Counted from the stretch's first letter, positions 9,330 through 18,999 are shown. The stretch is DNA of 64,000 bases from Massilia brevitalea (GCF_030711405.1 NZ_JAULSI010000026.1:22049-86048), one strand, 5' to 3'. Notes: generated by a model not told the origin, from the letters alone. A program made the numbers and translations.

Positions 9330-12071
9330 TTACTGTTCGTCAGTCAAAATTCGAATGTTCGCGATATGCATCGCGTCGCGCTCGAGCAGCTCCGTCTTGC
9401 CTGCGGCATCGCTGATGCCCTTGAGCGTGCTGCCATCGCTCATCTCAATCTCGAAGCGGCGGTTCGCGGCAGGCACCGCATCCTCGTCATGGGCGCCATA
9501 CTTCAGGATGAATTTCTGGTCGGGAGTGCCGTTCTCGAACGTCGGCAACTCGGCTGCCATCGTTGCCGGGCCATCTAGGGGGAAATTCGCAGCATGTTGT
9601 TTGATGTCGCCTTTGGTACCGAGCGAAATGCCGCCACCAACCTTGATGAAGGAGCCATCTTCGGCAACGATATGAATCTCCTTCGCCATCAGCACCACCT
9701 TGCCGTCAGTGGCCGTGACCCTGACGTTTTTGGCGGAATTGACTTCCGTATCATCGTGCTGGCTCTGCAGCAGGAACTTGCCGTGGTGCGCAATCGCCTT
9801 GATACCGTTATGGTGCGAGAACAGGGAGACACCCTGTCCTGCATTCAGATTGAAACGCTGACCGGCAGTCAGCTGGATATGCTGCTGCGCCACCGTGTCG
9901 GCATTGGACCCGGCATAACTGACCAGCGCTTTCGACGTAGCAAAGCTGATCCCGTCGGGCGCACTGGCGGCGATCATGGCACTGCCAGCGGTCTGCCCTT
10001 CCGGTGCGGTATTGCTGCCGTCTTCCCATTGGTTCAGCTGCGACTTGAGTTCGGCGAGTGGATTGCCATCGAGCGGCAGCGCCTGGTGCTCTGCCGCATA
10101 GCTCCCCAGGCTTTGGCATTGCTCCAGGCATTGCTCCATCAAGGACAGGAATTCGGCGCGGGCCAGCTGGTTATCGACTGCATTCAGGCGCTTCCATGCC
10201 GTCAGCAGCAAGCCTTTGGCGGCGCGTACCGCAACGTGTTCATCGCTGCGCAATTCCGCGCCTTCACCACGAGGTTCGGCTTCGCCATCACGGCGCGGAT
10301 GGCGCAAGTGCCCGAGGTTGAGCTGACTGTGACCGTGTTCACTCGCCAGCTGGGCACTGATCTGGCCCGGCGTATCGTCCATGCGCAGTTGGTTGTACCG
10401 CTGGCCTTTTATCTCGCGACTCTTGATCCCGGAGAGGAAGCGGTTACCCGGCAGCTTGCCGGAATGGCTGAAATCGGGTGGCGGCGTCCGTCCGCCATGG
10501 ACGCGCCCCGTGATGACGGGCTTGTCCGGATCGCCGCCAAGGAAAGTCACCAGGCATTCGTCCCCGTCACGCGGCAGCGAGATTGCGCCGGTGTGGTTCC
10601 CAGCCCAGGAACTGGCGACGCGCAGCCAGGCTGAATCGGTGTCGCTGTCCGACGCCCCAACTCCCCTGGCATGTTCGTGGTCGCTGGGGCGACACGCAGG
10701 AAAACGGACCTTCACCCGGCCATGCTGGTCGCAATGGACTTCTTCTTCGCCAGGCGTAACGACGATCACGCTTTGCGTTTGTGCGGTCGGTACGTCGACA
10801 CGTGGATCAAACGCGGGCACAATAGGAATGCCGCGCCGCACGCAGCTGAACCGGTTCGTATAACGCGCTCCACGCTCGGCGCTTGCGCGCCCGAGTCCAT
10901 CGTCGGGTGCGCACCATTTGTTCAACGCAAACAGGCGGGTGATCCGGTCATTCAGTGCTTTCGGGAGGTTGTTTTCCGCATCGATACGCAAACCGGTAAT
11001 CACGAATTCACGATCTTCGGCGCGGTGCGTATCGATTTCGGCATGGCCCTTGATGGCGATCCACTGTCCGACGCCCAGGTCGCGCACTCCGCTCTCCGCT
11101 TCGAAGTATTTCGATTCATATTCATGCCGCTGCATGCGCAAGGTCGCCAGGGTGCGGAAATCCGCGCTGCTGTCTCCCGCATGCGGCGTGTCGACCAGAT
11201 ACTCATCAATATTTGATGCAAACCTGCCCCCAAAAGCCCCTTGGTCATGTTGACTCGGAATCGCTACCTCGGAACCCGATGACTGCTTGTAGTCCCAGGA
11301 GTGACGCGTGACTTGTCCAGCGGTCAGCAAGCGCGATGCGTGCCACGCTGTGATGCCATCGCGCGCTTCGGTGCCATCGTCGCGGTGGTAACGTACTGTC
11401 CCGGCCGTGCTTTGTGCGAGTGCATGCGAATTGTCGAACAGGACCAGCCGATGACCTCGAATGGCATCACGCCCCGTTGATTCGCCCGCCTCGAAGAACC
11501 AGGCCAGTCCGCGTCGCTTCCACAGGCGGCGCAGGAAGGCGGCGTCGGATTCGTTGTACTGCATGGTAAATTCCCGAATCGGATACGACGCTGCTGTCAG
11601 CAACTTGAAATCGAAGGCCCGCGCCAGGATTGGATTCTTGTGCAGCCATTCGCGCAGCAAGGTCCGTGTGATGTCGATCTCGCTGGCCTGTCGGAAAACG
11701 CGGGTATTGATGCGCGTCTCCATCAGCGAAAGCGCATCTTGAATAATCAGTTGGTAGGTTGCCAGTCCGCCATCGCTTTCGCCTTCGGATGCCTGCGCCA
11801 CTATGCCGCAGATCGAATACAACTCGCCCCGGTCGGTCACGAATTGCAGTTCCGCGACCATCGCGATGAAGGTCTTGAGCGGCAGGCCCGCCGATCCTGC
11901 GATGCAAAGCAAACGGTATTCGAATCCGCCACAGATATCGGCTTGGCCTTTTACATGTTTGACCAACAAACGGTCGGTAAGCGCTCCTTGTTCGCTCGAC
12001 AGACGCAGGCGAATAGGCCGGTTTGAGTCGGTGAGCTCTTGGTGCAAAAGTTGAATCTGCTGTGCATGCAT
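9330..12071 (-). CDS. vgrG: VgrG-family T6SS spike protein with C-terminal extension
   Basis: The 913-residue protein has an N-terminal Vgr/gp27-like region (about 1-380), a gp5-like OB-fold with the typical HVRVKFPA-like segment (about 430-480) and a long DUF2345 beta-helix ending near residue 835. The last 75 or so residues read like a transthyretin-like fold (RRFEIEMSDGSTLKGISDAAGKT). In other systems such VgrG tails dock Tle lipases, so this one probably binds the Tle3-like protein encoded next. No T6SS sheath, baseplate or ClpV genes are in the window, so this is an orphan VgrG island serving an apparatus encoded elsewhere. Two strong hairpins lie in its leader. Confidence 0.92.
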   Translation of the reverse strand: MHAQQIQLLHQELTDSNRPIRLRLSSEQGALTDRLLVKHVKGQADICGGFEYRLLCIAGSAGLPLKTFIAMVAELQFVTDRGELYSICGIVAQASEGESDGGLATYQLIIQDALSLMETRINTRVFRQASEIDITRTLLREWLHKNPILARAFDFKLLTAASYPIREFTMQYNESDAAFLRRLWKRRGLAWFFEAGESTGRDAIRGHRLVLFDNSHALAQSTAGTVRYHRDDGTEARDGITAWHASRLLTAGQVTRHSWDYKQSSGSEVAIPSQHDQGAFGGRFASNIDEYLVDTPHAGDSSADFRTLATLRMQRHEYESKYFEAESGVRDLGVGQWIAIKGHAEIDTHRAEDREFVITGLRIDAENNLPKALNDRITRLFALNKWCAPDDGLGRASAERGARYTNRFSCVRRGIPIVPAFDPRVDVPTAQTQSVIVVTPGEEEVHCDQHGRVKVRFPACRPSDHEHARGVGASDSDTDSAWLRVASSWAGNHTGAISLPRDGDECLVTFLGGDPDKPVITGRVHGGRTPPPDFSHSGKLPGNRFLSGIKSREIKGQRYNQLRMDDTPGQISAQLASEHGHSQLNLGHLRHPRRDGEAEPRGEGAELRSDEHVAVRAAKGLLLTAWKRLNAVDNQLARAEFLSLMEQCLEQCQSLGSYAAEHQALPLDGNPLAELKSQLNQWEDGSNTAPEGQTAGSAMIAASAPDGISFATSKALVSYAGSNADTVAQQHIQLTAGQRFNLNAGQGVSLFSHHNGIKAIAHHGKFLLQSQHDDTEVNSAKNVRVTATDGKVVLMAKEIHIVAEDGSFIKVGGGISLGTKGDIKQHAANFPLDGPATMAAELPTFENGTPDQKFILKYGAHDEDAVPAANRRFEIEMSDGSTLKGISDAAGKTELLERDAMHIANIRILTDEQ

Positions 12072-12096
12072 AAAGAGTCCATTGGCAGGAATGAGA

Positions 12097-12162
12097 CGCG
12101 CCTTCGACGCAAGCGAAGGCGCGAACGAAATACTCGTCTGTCAGTGCAATAGCACTGACAGA
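12097..12162 (-). promoter_or_regulatory. Two tandem hairpins in the vgrG leader
   Basis: Hairpin 1 pairs CGCGCCTTCG (12097-12106) with CGAAGGCGCG (12114-12123) across a 7-base loop. Hairpin 2 pairs TCTGTCAGTGC (12137-12147) with GCACTGACAGA (12152-12162) across a 4-base loop. Both are perfect and lie 26-91 bases upstream of the vgrG start. Neither has a T tract in either direction, so attenuation, an operator or an mRNA structural role are all possible. The promoter itself should lie between here and 12278. Confidence 0.5.
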
Positions 12163-12278
12163 ACAAGTACGTTAACCAATGGAATGGTGCAGGAGTGCGA
12201 AGGAAAACTATTGACTTGAATCAATGCTGCAGGCTTGTATGTAGCTTCTGTAACAGCCCTGCCGGATAACCCGTGGGC

Positions 12279-13490
12279 TTATTTATACTGGTACAGCGGC
12301 CGCTTCACGATGATCGGCCGTATATCCAGCCGCACGTTGTAGATGGAATACGCTTCGGTCGCCGCCGACATATAGCCCACGCTCTCGCCCGTGCGCGAGA
12401 ACTTGAACTCGAAGCCCAAATCCGGCTGCACCGAGTTGGCGCTGTCGAGCGTGAGGCCGATGGCTTCCGGCTGGTCGCTGTCGATCAGCTTGCCCATCAA
12501 GTCCACCACCGTGCTGTTGCCGAGGATGTCAGCCGAGAACAGCGGCTCGCGGTAATAGGGCCGGGCCGGGTCGAGGCGGCCGTCGGCTTTATCGGGCGCT
12601 GGGGTAAAGGCATGGCTGGCGATGTTGAAGCGGTCGCCGTTGTCGAGGTAGCTCAGGCGCACGTTGCTGACGTTGAAGGCCCCTTCCTGCGCATTCGCCG
12701 CCGACAGATCGACCACCAGCGCGCCCTTGTAACCGATCACCTCGACGTCGCGTTGCGGCCCCACCACCATCGCCGTGTTCTCGTCGATGCCCAGGCCCAG
12801 CTTGTAGCCTTTTTGCAGCATGGCCGGCAGCATGCGCGCAAAGCGGCCGCGTACCAGCAGGTGCTGGTCGACGAACACGTCGTCGCCGATGAAGCCCAGG
12901 CCCGGCGTGATTTCCTGGCCGTCGGTGAGGCCGAGCTTGAGGGTGGCCAGTATCGGTTTCGGATGGCCGAACATGGAGGCGCTCATGATGGCGGCGCCGG
13001 CGCTGGTGCCGGCGATCACGCCGCCGCGCCGGTACATGCTCCACAGGGCGTCGAGCACCAGGCTGTTGGCGCCGTCGGGGCGGCGCAGGGCGCGCGTGAT
13101 GCGGGCCTGGTCGCCGCCGGCAAAGTACGCTCCGCCCGCGGATCGTACGGTATCCGCTAATGCAGGATTGTCGGCGGCGGCCTGGTAGTCGGTGCCGGTG
13201 AGGCGCACGGCCACCGGGACAAAAAAGGCGTTGGCGCCGTAGCGGTTCAGGCGCTCGACGAGGAAGGCGCCGGATTTTTCGGGATTGGCGGAAGCGGAAG
13301 CGAAGACGGCAATGCGTGCGCCCTTGCCCCCGGCCAGCTCGACGATGCGCTCCCAGACGGCGTTGTTATCCGGCCGCAGCGCCCCGCCGATGATGACCAG
13401 CGAGCCCTTCGGCGGGATTTCCGCAGCGAGCCCGGGCTGGCCCGCCAGGCAGGTCATGATGAAGGCGACAAAGACGGCGAACCGGACCAT
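12279..13490 (-). CDS. Exported cyanophycinase (peptidase S51 family)
   Basis: The 403-residue protein has a signal peptide (cleavage near residue 23, GLAA-EIPP) and an S51/cyanophycinase domain beginning KGSLVIIGGALRP. The nucleophile motif GTSAGA is at residues 161-166 (S163), and FAGGDQ near 123-128 contributes to the active site. Cyanophycinases cut the Arg-Asp polymer cyanophycin into beta-Asp-Arg dipeptides. The leader implies an extracellular or periplasmic enzyme that scavenges external polymer, as in the CphE type. No cyanophycin synthetase or isoaspartyl dipeptidase lies nearby. It is longer than the roughly 270-residue cytoplasmic CphB because of a beta-rich C-terminal extension (from about residue 290). 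Confidence 0.87.
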   Translation of the reverse strand: MVRFAVFVAFIMTCLAGQPGLAAEIPPKGSLVIIGGALRPDNNAVWERIVELAGGKGARIAVFASASANPEKSGAFLVERLNRYGANAFFVPVAVRLTGTDYQAAADNPALADTVRSAGGAYFAGGDQARITRALRRPDGANSLVLDALWSMYRRGGVIAGTSAGAAIMSASMFGHPKPILATLKLGLTDGQEITPGLGFIGDDVFVDQHLLVRGRFARMLPAMLQKGYKLGLGIDENTAMVVGPQRDVEVIGYKGALVVDLSAANAQEGAFNVSNVRLSYLDNGDRFNIASHAFTPAPDKADGRLDPARPYYREPLFSADILGNSTVVDLMGKLIDSDQPEAIGLTLDSANSVQPDLGFEFKFSRTGESVGYMSAATEAYSIYNVRLDIRPIIVKRPLYQYK

Positions 13491-13559
13491 GATGCGCTCC
13501 TTCTCGAACAGTCAAAGCGTAAGCCTGATTCCAGAAAGACGTCGCCATGTTGCGTTCTC

Positions 13560-13997
13560 TCAGGAGACGTATATGTTGGGGAAATAGCGCTCCATCAACG
13601 TTTCCGGCTTGCTGGGCGCGGTGAAACCGAAGCGTTCGTACAGGCCGTGGGCGTCGCCCGTAGCGAGGGTGAAGCGGCGCAGGTGCTGCAGGCTGGGGTG
13701 GCGCAACACCGCCGCGACCATCTGCTTGCCGTAGCCATGGCCGCGGTATTCCGGCACCACGAACACGTCGACCAGGTTGGCAAAGGTGGCGAAATCCGTG
13801 ATCACGCGGGCAAAGGCGATTTGCCGCCCATCCAGGTAGCCGCCGAAGCACAGCGAATTCTCGATGGCGCGCTCGACGATGGGCTGCGAGATGCCAACCG
13901 CCCAGCTCGATTGCTCGCTGAGGAAGCGGTAGATCATCGGAATGTCGAGCAGCGACTGGTCGGTGCTGACCTGGAAACTGGAGTCGTTGGTAGTCAT
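13560..13997 (-). CDS. GNAT-family N-acetyltransferase
   Basis: From the ATG at 13997 the protein is 145 residues. It shows the GNAT core: a beta strand with GYLDGRQIAFARVITD, the acetyl-CoA loop VVPEYRGHGYGKQM (R/Q-x-x-G-x-G/A variant) and the C-terminal LYERFGF. The substrate cannot be read from the sequence. An upstream in-frame TTG at 14015 would add six residues; I prefer the ATG. It stands alone, upstream of the cyanophycinase gene on the same strand, with about 70 bases between them. Confidence 0.85.
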   Translation of the reverse strand: MTTNDSSFQVSTDQSLLDIPMIYRFLSEQSSWAVGISQPIVERAIENSLCFGGYLDGRQIAFARVITDFATFANLVDVFVVPEYRGHGYGKQMVAAVLRHPSLQHLRRFTLATGDAHGLYERFGFTAPSKPETLMERYFPNIYVS

Positions 13998-14069
13998 CCT
14001 GGGGCCATCTGCCAAAAAACCAATTTTAGCGCTGTTTACTAAAACGATAAGTTCCGATTGCCTCCGATT

Positions 14070-14690
14070 TCAGCGCGCGTCTTCGCCGCCCGGCAGGTAG
14101 CGTTCCGGTAAGGCGAGGTGGGCGTCTTCCGCGCGCCAGACCAGGTTGGCGATCCACCAGCGCTTGCCGTCGTGTACCAGCTGGATGCTGTTGATGCCGC
14201 GCATGAACGGCTTGGTGTCGTGCGGCGCGCGCAGCAGTTCATAGGTACTGAACACATGCACCAGCTGGCCGAAGGTTTCGGTGCGGCGCGCAATCTCGCG
14301 CTCATAGAAGCCGTTGGCGCTGAAGGTGCTCATGTTGCGGCTGATGTAATCTTCGACCGTCATCGGGCGCAGGGCGAAGCCGCCATGATTTTGCGGGACG
14401 ATCATCGACAGTTTGGCATCCGGCACGAACAGTGCGCGCATGCGGTTCCAGTTGCGCGCCGCGCCGGCCGGGCCGGAAATGACTTCGTACAGGGCGGCGA
14501 CGGTGGAGTCGACCGAGGCGCCGTCGGCTTCCCTGCTTGTCACCGGCTGGGCGGGGGCGGTATGGACCTGGGCCGGCGGCTGTGGCTGTGGCGTTTGCGC
14601 CTGTGCCTGCGTTTGCGCTTGCGGTTGGGCGTGGGCAGCGGCGCCGGCCAGCATGGCCGCCACGGCAGCCGGGATCCATCGTTGCATCAT
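14070..14690 (-). CDS. Secreted NTF2/SnoaL-like protein
   Basis: The 206-residue protein starts with a signal peptide (ends ...AGAAAHA near residue 21), then a Gln/Pro/Ala linker (QAQTQAQAQTPQPQPP, residues 25-43). The remaining 150 residues look like an NTF2-like cone fold: VAALYEVISGPAGAARNWNRMRALFVPDAKL at the front, in the style of ketosteroid-isomerase-like proteins, and a WWIANLVW strand near the end. No catalytic residue can be assigned. It is divergent from argH, with 129 bases between them. The role is unknown; it is probably a periplasmic small-molecule binding or hydrolytic protein. Confidence 0.75.
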   Translation of the reverse strand: MMQRWIPAAVAAMLAGAAAHAQPQAQTQAQAQTPQPQPPAQVHTAPAQPVTSREADGASVDSTVAALYEVISGPAGAARNWNRMRALFVPDAKLSMIVPQNHGGFALRPMTVEDYISRNMSTFSANGFYEREIARRTETFGQLVHVFSTYELLRAPHDTKPFMRGINSIQLVHDGKRWWIANLVWRAEDAHLALPERYLPGGEDAR

Positions 14691-14819
14691 CTTTTCTCCA
14701 TTGCGTCAGACTTGATAGGCGCATCATCGGGGATTTTTGCCGCCTTGTCATCCGGCCTTGCCCGGACAGCGGCCATGCGTGGCGGTTTATAATCCGGTAA
14801 ATCAACCGGAACCTTCCCC

Positions 14820-16217
14820 ATGACTTCACAATTCTCCAAGAAAGCCGAGGCCTGGTCGGCGCGCTTCTCCGAACCCGTCTCCGATCTCGTCAAGCGCTAC
14901 ACCGCGTCCGTGTTCTTCGACAAGCGCCTGGCCCTGTTCGACATCCAGGGTTCGCTCGCGCACGCCGAGATGCTGGCCGCGCAAGGCATCATCAGCCAGG
15001 AAGACCGTGCCGAGATCGAGCGCGGCATGGCGCAGATCCGCGGCGAGATCGAGGCCGGCAGCTTCGAGTGGCTGCTCGATCTGGAGGATGTGCACCTGAA
15101 CATCGAGAAGCGCCTGACCGAACTGGTCGGCGACGCCGGCAAGCGCCTGCACACCGGCCGCTCGCGCAACGACCAGGTGGCCACCGATATCCGCCTGTAC
15201 GTGCGCGCCGCCATCGACGACGTGCTGGCCCTGCTGAACGGCCTGCGCAGCGCCCTGACGGACCTGGCCGAGCGCCACTTCGACACCATCATGCCGGGCT
15301 TCACCCATTTGCAAGTGGCCCAACCCATCACCTTCGGCCACCACATGCTGGCCTACGTGGAAATGTTCGGGCGCGATGCCGAGCGCATGATCGACGCGCG
15401 CCGCCGCGTGAACCGCCTGCCGCTCGGCGCCGCCGCCCTGGCCGGCACCACCTTCCCGATCGACCGCCTGCGCGTGGCGCAGAACCTGGGCTTCGAGGAC
15501 GTGTGCCACAACTCGCTGGACGCCGTCTCCGACCGCGACTTCGCAATTGAATTCACGGCTGCAAGCTCGCTGATCATGATGCACGTGTCGCGCATGTCGG
15601 AAGAACTGGTCATGTGGATGAGCCCGCGCATCGGCTTCATCGACATCGCCGACCGCTTCTGCACCGGCTCGTCGATCATGCCGCAAAAGAAAAACCCGGA
15701 CGTGCCGGAACTCGCACGCGGCAAGACCGGCCGCGTGTATGGCCACCTGGCGTCCTTGCTGACCCTGATGAAAGGCCAGCCGCTGGCCTACAACAAGGAC
15801 AACCAGGAAGACAAGGAACCGCTGTTCGACACCGTCGACACCGTGCTCGACACGCTGCGCATCTTCACCGACATGGCCGGTGGCATCACCGTGAAAGCCG
15901 AGAACATGCGCGCTGCCGCGCTGCAGGGGTATGCGACGGCGACCGACCTGGCCGATTACCTGGTCAAGAAGGGCCTGCCGTTCCGCGACGCGCACGAAGC
16001 CGTGGCGCATGCGGTGCGTGCCTGCGATGTGGCTGGGGTGGATTTGTCGGAGATGTCGCTGGAGACGCTGCAGGGCTTTTCGCCGCTGATCGGGGATGAG
16101 GTGTTTGCGGTGCTGACGCTGGAAGGCTCGGTGGCGGCGCGTGATCACGTGGGCGGCACGGCGCCGAACCAGGTGAAGAAGGCAATTGAGCGCGTGCGCG
16201 GGCAGTTGAAGGACTGA
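14820..16217 (+). CDS. argH: Argininosuccinate lyase
   Basis: The 465-residue protein catalyses the last step of arginine synthesis, argininosuccinate to arginine and fumarate, as a cytoplasmic homotetramer. It belongs to the fumarase/aspartase superfamily. Visible signatures are [13 protein letters not shown] at 111-123, the conserved THLQ at 162-165 and the signature [12 protein letters not shown] at 283-294 with the catalytic serine S284. The length matches the family. It is monocistronic and followed by a REP-like repeat region. No other arg gene is in the window. Confidence 0.96.
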   Translation: MTSQFSKKAEAWSARFSEPVSDLVKRYTASVFFDKRLALFDIQGSLAHAEMLAAQGIISQEDRAEIERGMAQIRGEIEAGSFEWLLDLEDVHLNIEKRLTELVGDAGKRLHTGRSRNDQVATDIRLYVRAAIDDVLALLNGLRSALTDLAERHFDTIMPGFTHLQVAQPITFGHHMLAYVEMFGRDAERMIDARRRVNRLPLGAAALAGTTFPIDRLRVAQNLGFEDVCHNSLDAVSDRDFAIEFTAASSLIMMHVSRMSEELVMWMSPRIGFIDIADRFCTGSSIMPQKKNPDVPELARGKTGRVYGHLASLLTLMKGQPLAYNKDNQEDKEPLFDTVDTVLDTLRIFTDMAGGITVKAENMRAAALQGYATATDLADYLVKKGLPFRDAHEAVAHAVRACDVAGVDLSEMSLETLQGFSPLIGDEVFAVLTLEGSVAARDHVGGTAPNQVKKAIERVRGQLKD

Positions 16218-16608
16218 TCACAGCTTACGGGCCGGCGACGTATTCCGTGGGTCGATGATGGGCCGGTGACGTATCCCGTACGGTGGGCACCCCGTGCCCA
16301 CGCGGTGACGTGCGCATCGCTTGGACTCGTACCGGTAAACGTCGCTCGGACCGCTTCACTGTGCCGGGATTCAAAAGCATCGAATCGGATGGCGACTGGC
16401 GGATACCTCGCGAGCGACACCTTGCTGCCGCCGTCCGATTCATACGCACGTAACCGCGTGGGCACTTCGTGCCCACCGTACGAACGCGACGGCGCCGTAG
16501 TCGTTGTGGAACGATCCTTGTGCCCACGCGATCGAAGCGCGCAATCTCTGGTTGCCGCGCAATCAGTTCGGTGTCAGCATGCATGCTTGACAACAACATC
16601 AAACAAGC
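16218..16608. other. 391-base intergenic region carrying REP-like repeats
   Basis: No convincing gene lies here; open frames through it are generated by the repeats. It holds an inverted pair of palindromes (see the entry at 16277-16482) and a half copy, GTGCCCACGCG, at 16520-16530. Whether it also holds the promoter of the following Amj-like gene cannot be decided from the sequence. Confidence 0.6.
16277..16482. repeat. Inverted pair of REP-like palindromes
   Basis: The left copy is 16277-16305 (CGTACGGTGGGCAC, CCC loop, GTGCCCACGCGGT). The right copy is its reverse complement form at 16453-16482 (ACCGCGTGGGCAC, TTC loop, GTGCCCACCGTACG). The two face each other across 147 bases, so the whole unit could fold into one large cruciform or hairpin. 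The sequence CATACGCACGTA just inside the right copy recurs nearly unchanged at the 44694 copy. Confidence 0.8.
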
Positions 16609-17412
16609 ATGGACGCCCAGCTCTGGCTGATCTGTTTCCTTACCTTCGTCATCCACCTGATCGGCACCCTCGCCTACTCGGTGCGCATTGCCGGCGTGCG
16701 CACGCGGCGCATTGCGGTGTCGTTTGCCCTGTTCAGCATCCTGGTGCTGGTCTCGCGCACTTCGAATTCCTTCCTCGGGCCTTTCCTGGCCAAGCGGGTC
16801 GAATCGAACCTGGCCGGCACCATGGCCACGCACCTGCTGTCGGACTTCCGCTGGCTATTGGTGTCCGCCTCGCTGGCGACGATTGCCGGTGCGCTGTTGA
16901 TTCCAACCTTCCAGCGCGTGTTCTGCCGCGCCGTCGAGCACTTCCAGGTGCACCGCTCGGTGCCGAAGCTTATCCTGCATGGTTTCTTCAAGGGCGGCCT
17001 CTCGTACATCCGGCACTCGGCCACGCTGCCATCCGCGCCACAGGTAAGCAAGCCAACGAAAACGGGCGCGGTATCGTGGTCCATCCTGCTGCTGAACGTC
17101 GGCGCCGCCGCGCTCTGGACCGTGGGCGTGTTCGCCGCCCTGTACGCCGGCGCGCTCGACCCGGCGGTGCGCGTCACATCGAGCACCCTGTCCTCGATCA
17201 TCAACGGCGGCGCCACCATCATGATGGCCGTCTTCATCGACCCGCATTTGTCCGGCATGACCGACGATGTGGTCGAAGGCAAGCTCGACGAAGCGGAGTT
17301 CCGCCAGGGCATCGTGTGGCTGGTGGGCAGCCGCCTGGCCGGCACCTTGCTGGCGCAATTGCTGCTGGTGCCGTCGGCCATGGTCATCGTCTACGTGGCG
17401 CGGATCATTTGA
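16609..17412 (+). CDS. amj: Amj-type lipid II flippase family protein
   Basis: The 267-residue membrane protein has about six hydrophobic segments. The N-terminal signature (TLAYSVRIAGVRTRR, then ILVLVSRTSNSFLGP) matches the Amj/YdaH family (DUF2837), first described in Bacillus subtilis as an alternative to MurJ for flipping lipid II across the inner membrane. The conserved ING near residue 203 and the SRLAGT near 243 also fit. Many genomes carry amj in addition to murJ, and murJ is not in this window. A backup or stress role is inference. No operon partner is evident; the next gene is 74 bases downstream. Confidence 0.85.
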   Translation: MDAQLWLICFLTFVIHLIGTLAYSVRIAGVRTRRIAVSFALFSILVLVSRTSNSFLGPFLAKRVESNLAGTMATHLLSDFRWLLVSASLATIAGALLIPTFQRVFCRAVEHFQVHRSVPKLILHGFFKGGLSYIRHSATLPSAPQVSKPTKTGAVSWSILLLNVGAAALWTVGVFAALYAGALDPAVRVTSSTLSSIINGGATIMMAVFIDPHLSGMTDDVVEGKLDEAEFRQGIVWLVGSRLAGTLLAQLLLVPSAMVIVYVARII

Positions 17413-17486
17413 AGCAAGGCAAGGCCGCGCACGCTTCTCCGGCATCTGGCTAGAATCTCTCTCAAGCCATATCGCAAGGGAATCAC

Positions 17487-17714
17487 ATGCATCGCTACAA
17501 AAACATCAGCGGCGAATCCGGTGTCGTTGCCTACGACATCGGCCGCCGTTCGATCACCGTGGAATTCCACAGCGGCGAGCGCTACCTCTACACCGACGAG
17601 AGCGCCGGCGCCGACAACATCACCGAAATGCAGCGCCTGGCCACGCTCGGCAGTGGCCTCTCGACCTACATCAGCCAGATCGTGCGCGAGCGCTATGCGC
17701 AAAAACTGAATTGA
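17487..17714 (+). CDS. Small KTSC-like protein
   Basis: The 75-residue protein resembles the KTSC domain family of uncharacterised small proteins. It has an AYD turn, a strand pair ITVEFHSGERYLYT and a C-terminal helix in which the usual A-x-S-x-G-x-Y becomes ATLGSGLSTYI. It is soluble with no signal or membrane segment. It ends 10 bases before the HAD phosphatase gene, so the two are probably co-transcribed. Function is unknown. Confidence 0.75.
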   Translation: MHRYKNISGESGVVAYDIGRRSITVEFHSGERYLYTDESAGADNITEMQRLATLGSGLSTYISQIVRERYAQKLN

Positions 17715-17724
17715 ACTGGTAACC

Positions 17725-18396
17725 ATGAAACTCGACACCCTGCCCGACCGCAGCTACGCCGTTTTCCTGTTCGACATGGACGGCACCCTGCTCACCTCGA
17801 TCCGCTCCGCCGAACGCGTCTGGTCCACCTGGGCCCAGCGCCACGGCCTGGACGTGGATAAATTCCTGCCAACCCTGCACGGCAAGCGCACCCACGACAC
17901 CATCAGCCAGCTGAAACTGCCCGGCGTCGACCCGATTGCCGAAGCCGCCTGGATCACCGCCGCCGAAATCGAGGACGTGGCCGACATCGAAGCCATCGAA
18001 GGCGCCGCCGCTTTCCTCTCCAGCCTGCCGCCCGAGCGCTGGGGCATCGTCACCTCGGCGCCGCGCAAGCTGGCCGAGGCGCGCCTGGCCGCGGCCGGCC
18101 TGCCCTCGCACCGGCTGCTGGTGGCGGCCGAGGACGTCGAGCACGGCAAGCCGGCGCCCGACCCTTTCCTGCTCGGCGCGCGCAAGCTCGATGCCGCCCC
18201 GGCCGACTGCCTGGTGTTCGAAGACACGCAAACCGGCCTGCGCTCGGCGGAAGCGGCCGGCATGGACGCCATCGTCGTCACCCTGACCCACGCGCATCCG
18301 ATGGAAACCACCGTTCCCGCCATCCTCGACTACGCCGACCTGCAGGCGCAGACCAGCCCAGACGGCCAGCTGCGCGTGCTGCGCAAGGCTGCCTGA
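17725..18396 (+). CDS. HAD-superfamily phosphatase
   Basis: The 223-residue protein has the HAD motifs in order: motif I FDMDGTLL (about residues 14-21, nucleophile D15), motif II VTSAP near 109, motif III lysine in HGKPAPDPF (about 137-145) and motif IV VFEDTQTGL (about 158-166). A helical cap lies between motifs I and II, as in the phosphoglycolate phosphatase/beta-phosphoglucomutase subclass. A sugar phosphate phosphatase such as a glycerol-phosphate or 2-deoxyglucose-6-phosphate type is likely, but the substrate cannot be read. Its stop directly abuts the stop of the convergent TMEM175-like gene. Confidence 0.88.
   Translation: MKLDTLPDRSYAVFLFDMDGTLLTSIRSAERVWSTWAQRHGLDVDKFLPTLHGKRTHDTISQLKLPGVDPIAEAAWITAAEIEDVADIEAIEGAAAFLSSLPPERWGIVTSAPRKLAEARLAAAGLPSHRLLVAAEDVEHGKPAPDPFLLGARKLDAAPADCLVFEDTQTGLRSAEAAGMDAIVVTLTHAHPMETTVPAILDYADLQAQTSPDGQLRVLRKAA

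Positions 18397-18995
<599 letters not shown>

Positions 18996-18999
<4 letters not shown>

Noticed and set aside
12137..12162. The hairpin at 12137 as a terminator of an upstream gene
   Set aside because: It has no T tract in either direction and lies in a divergent leader, so no gene ends here.
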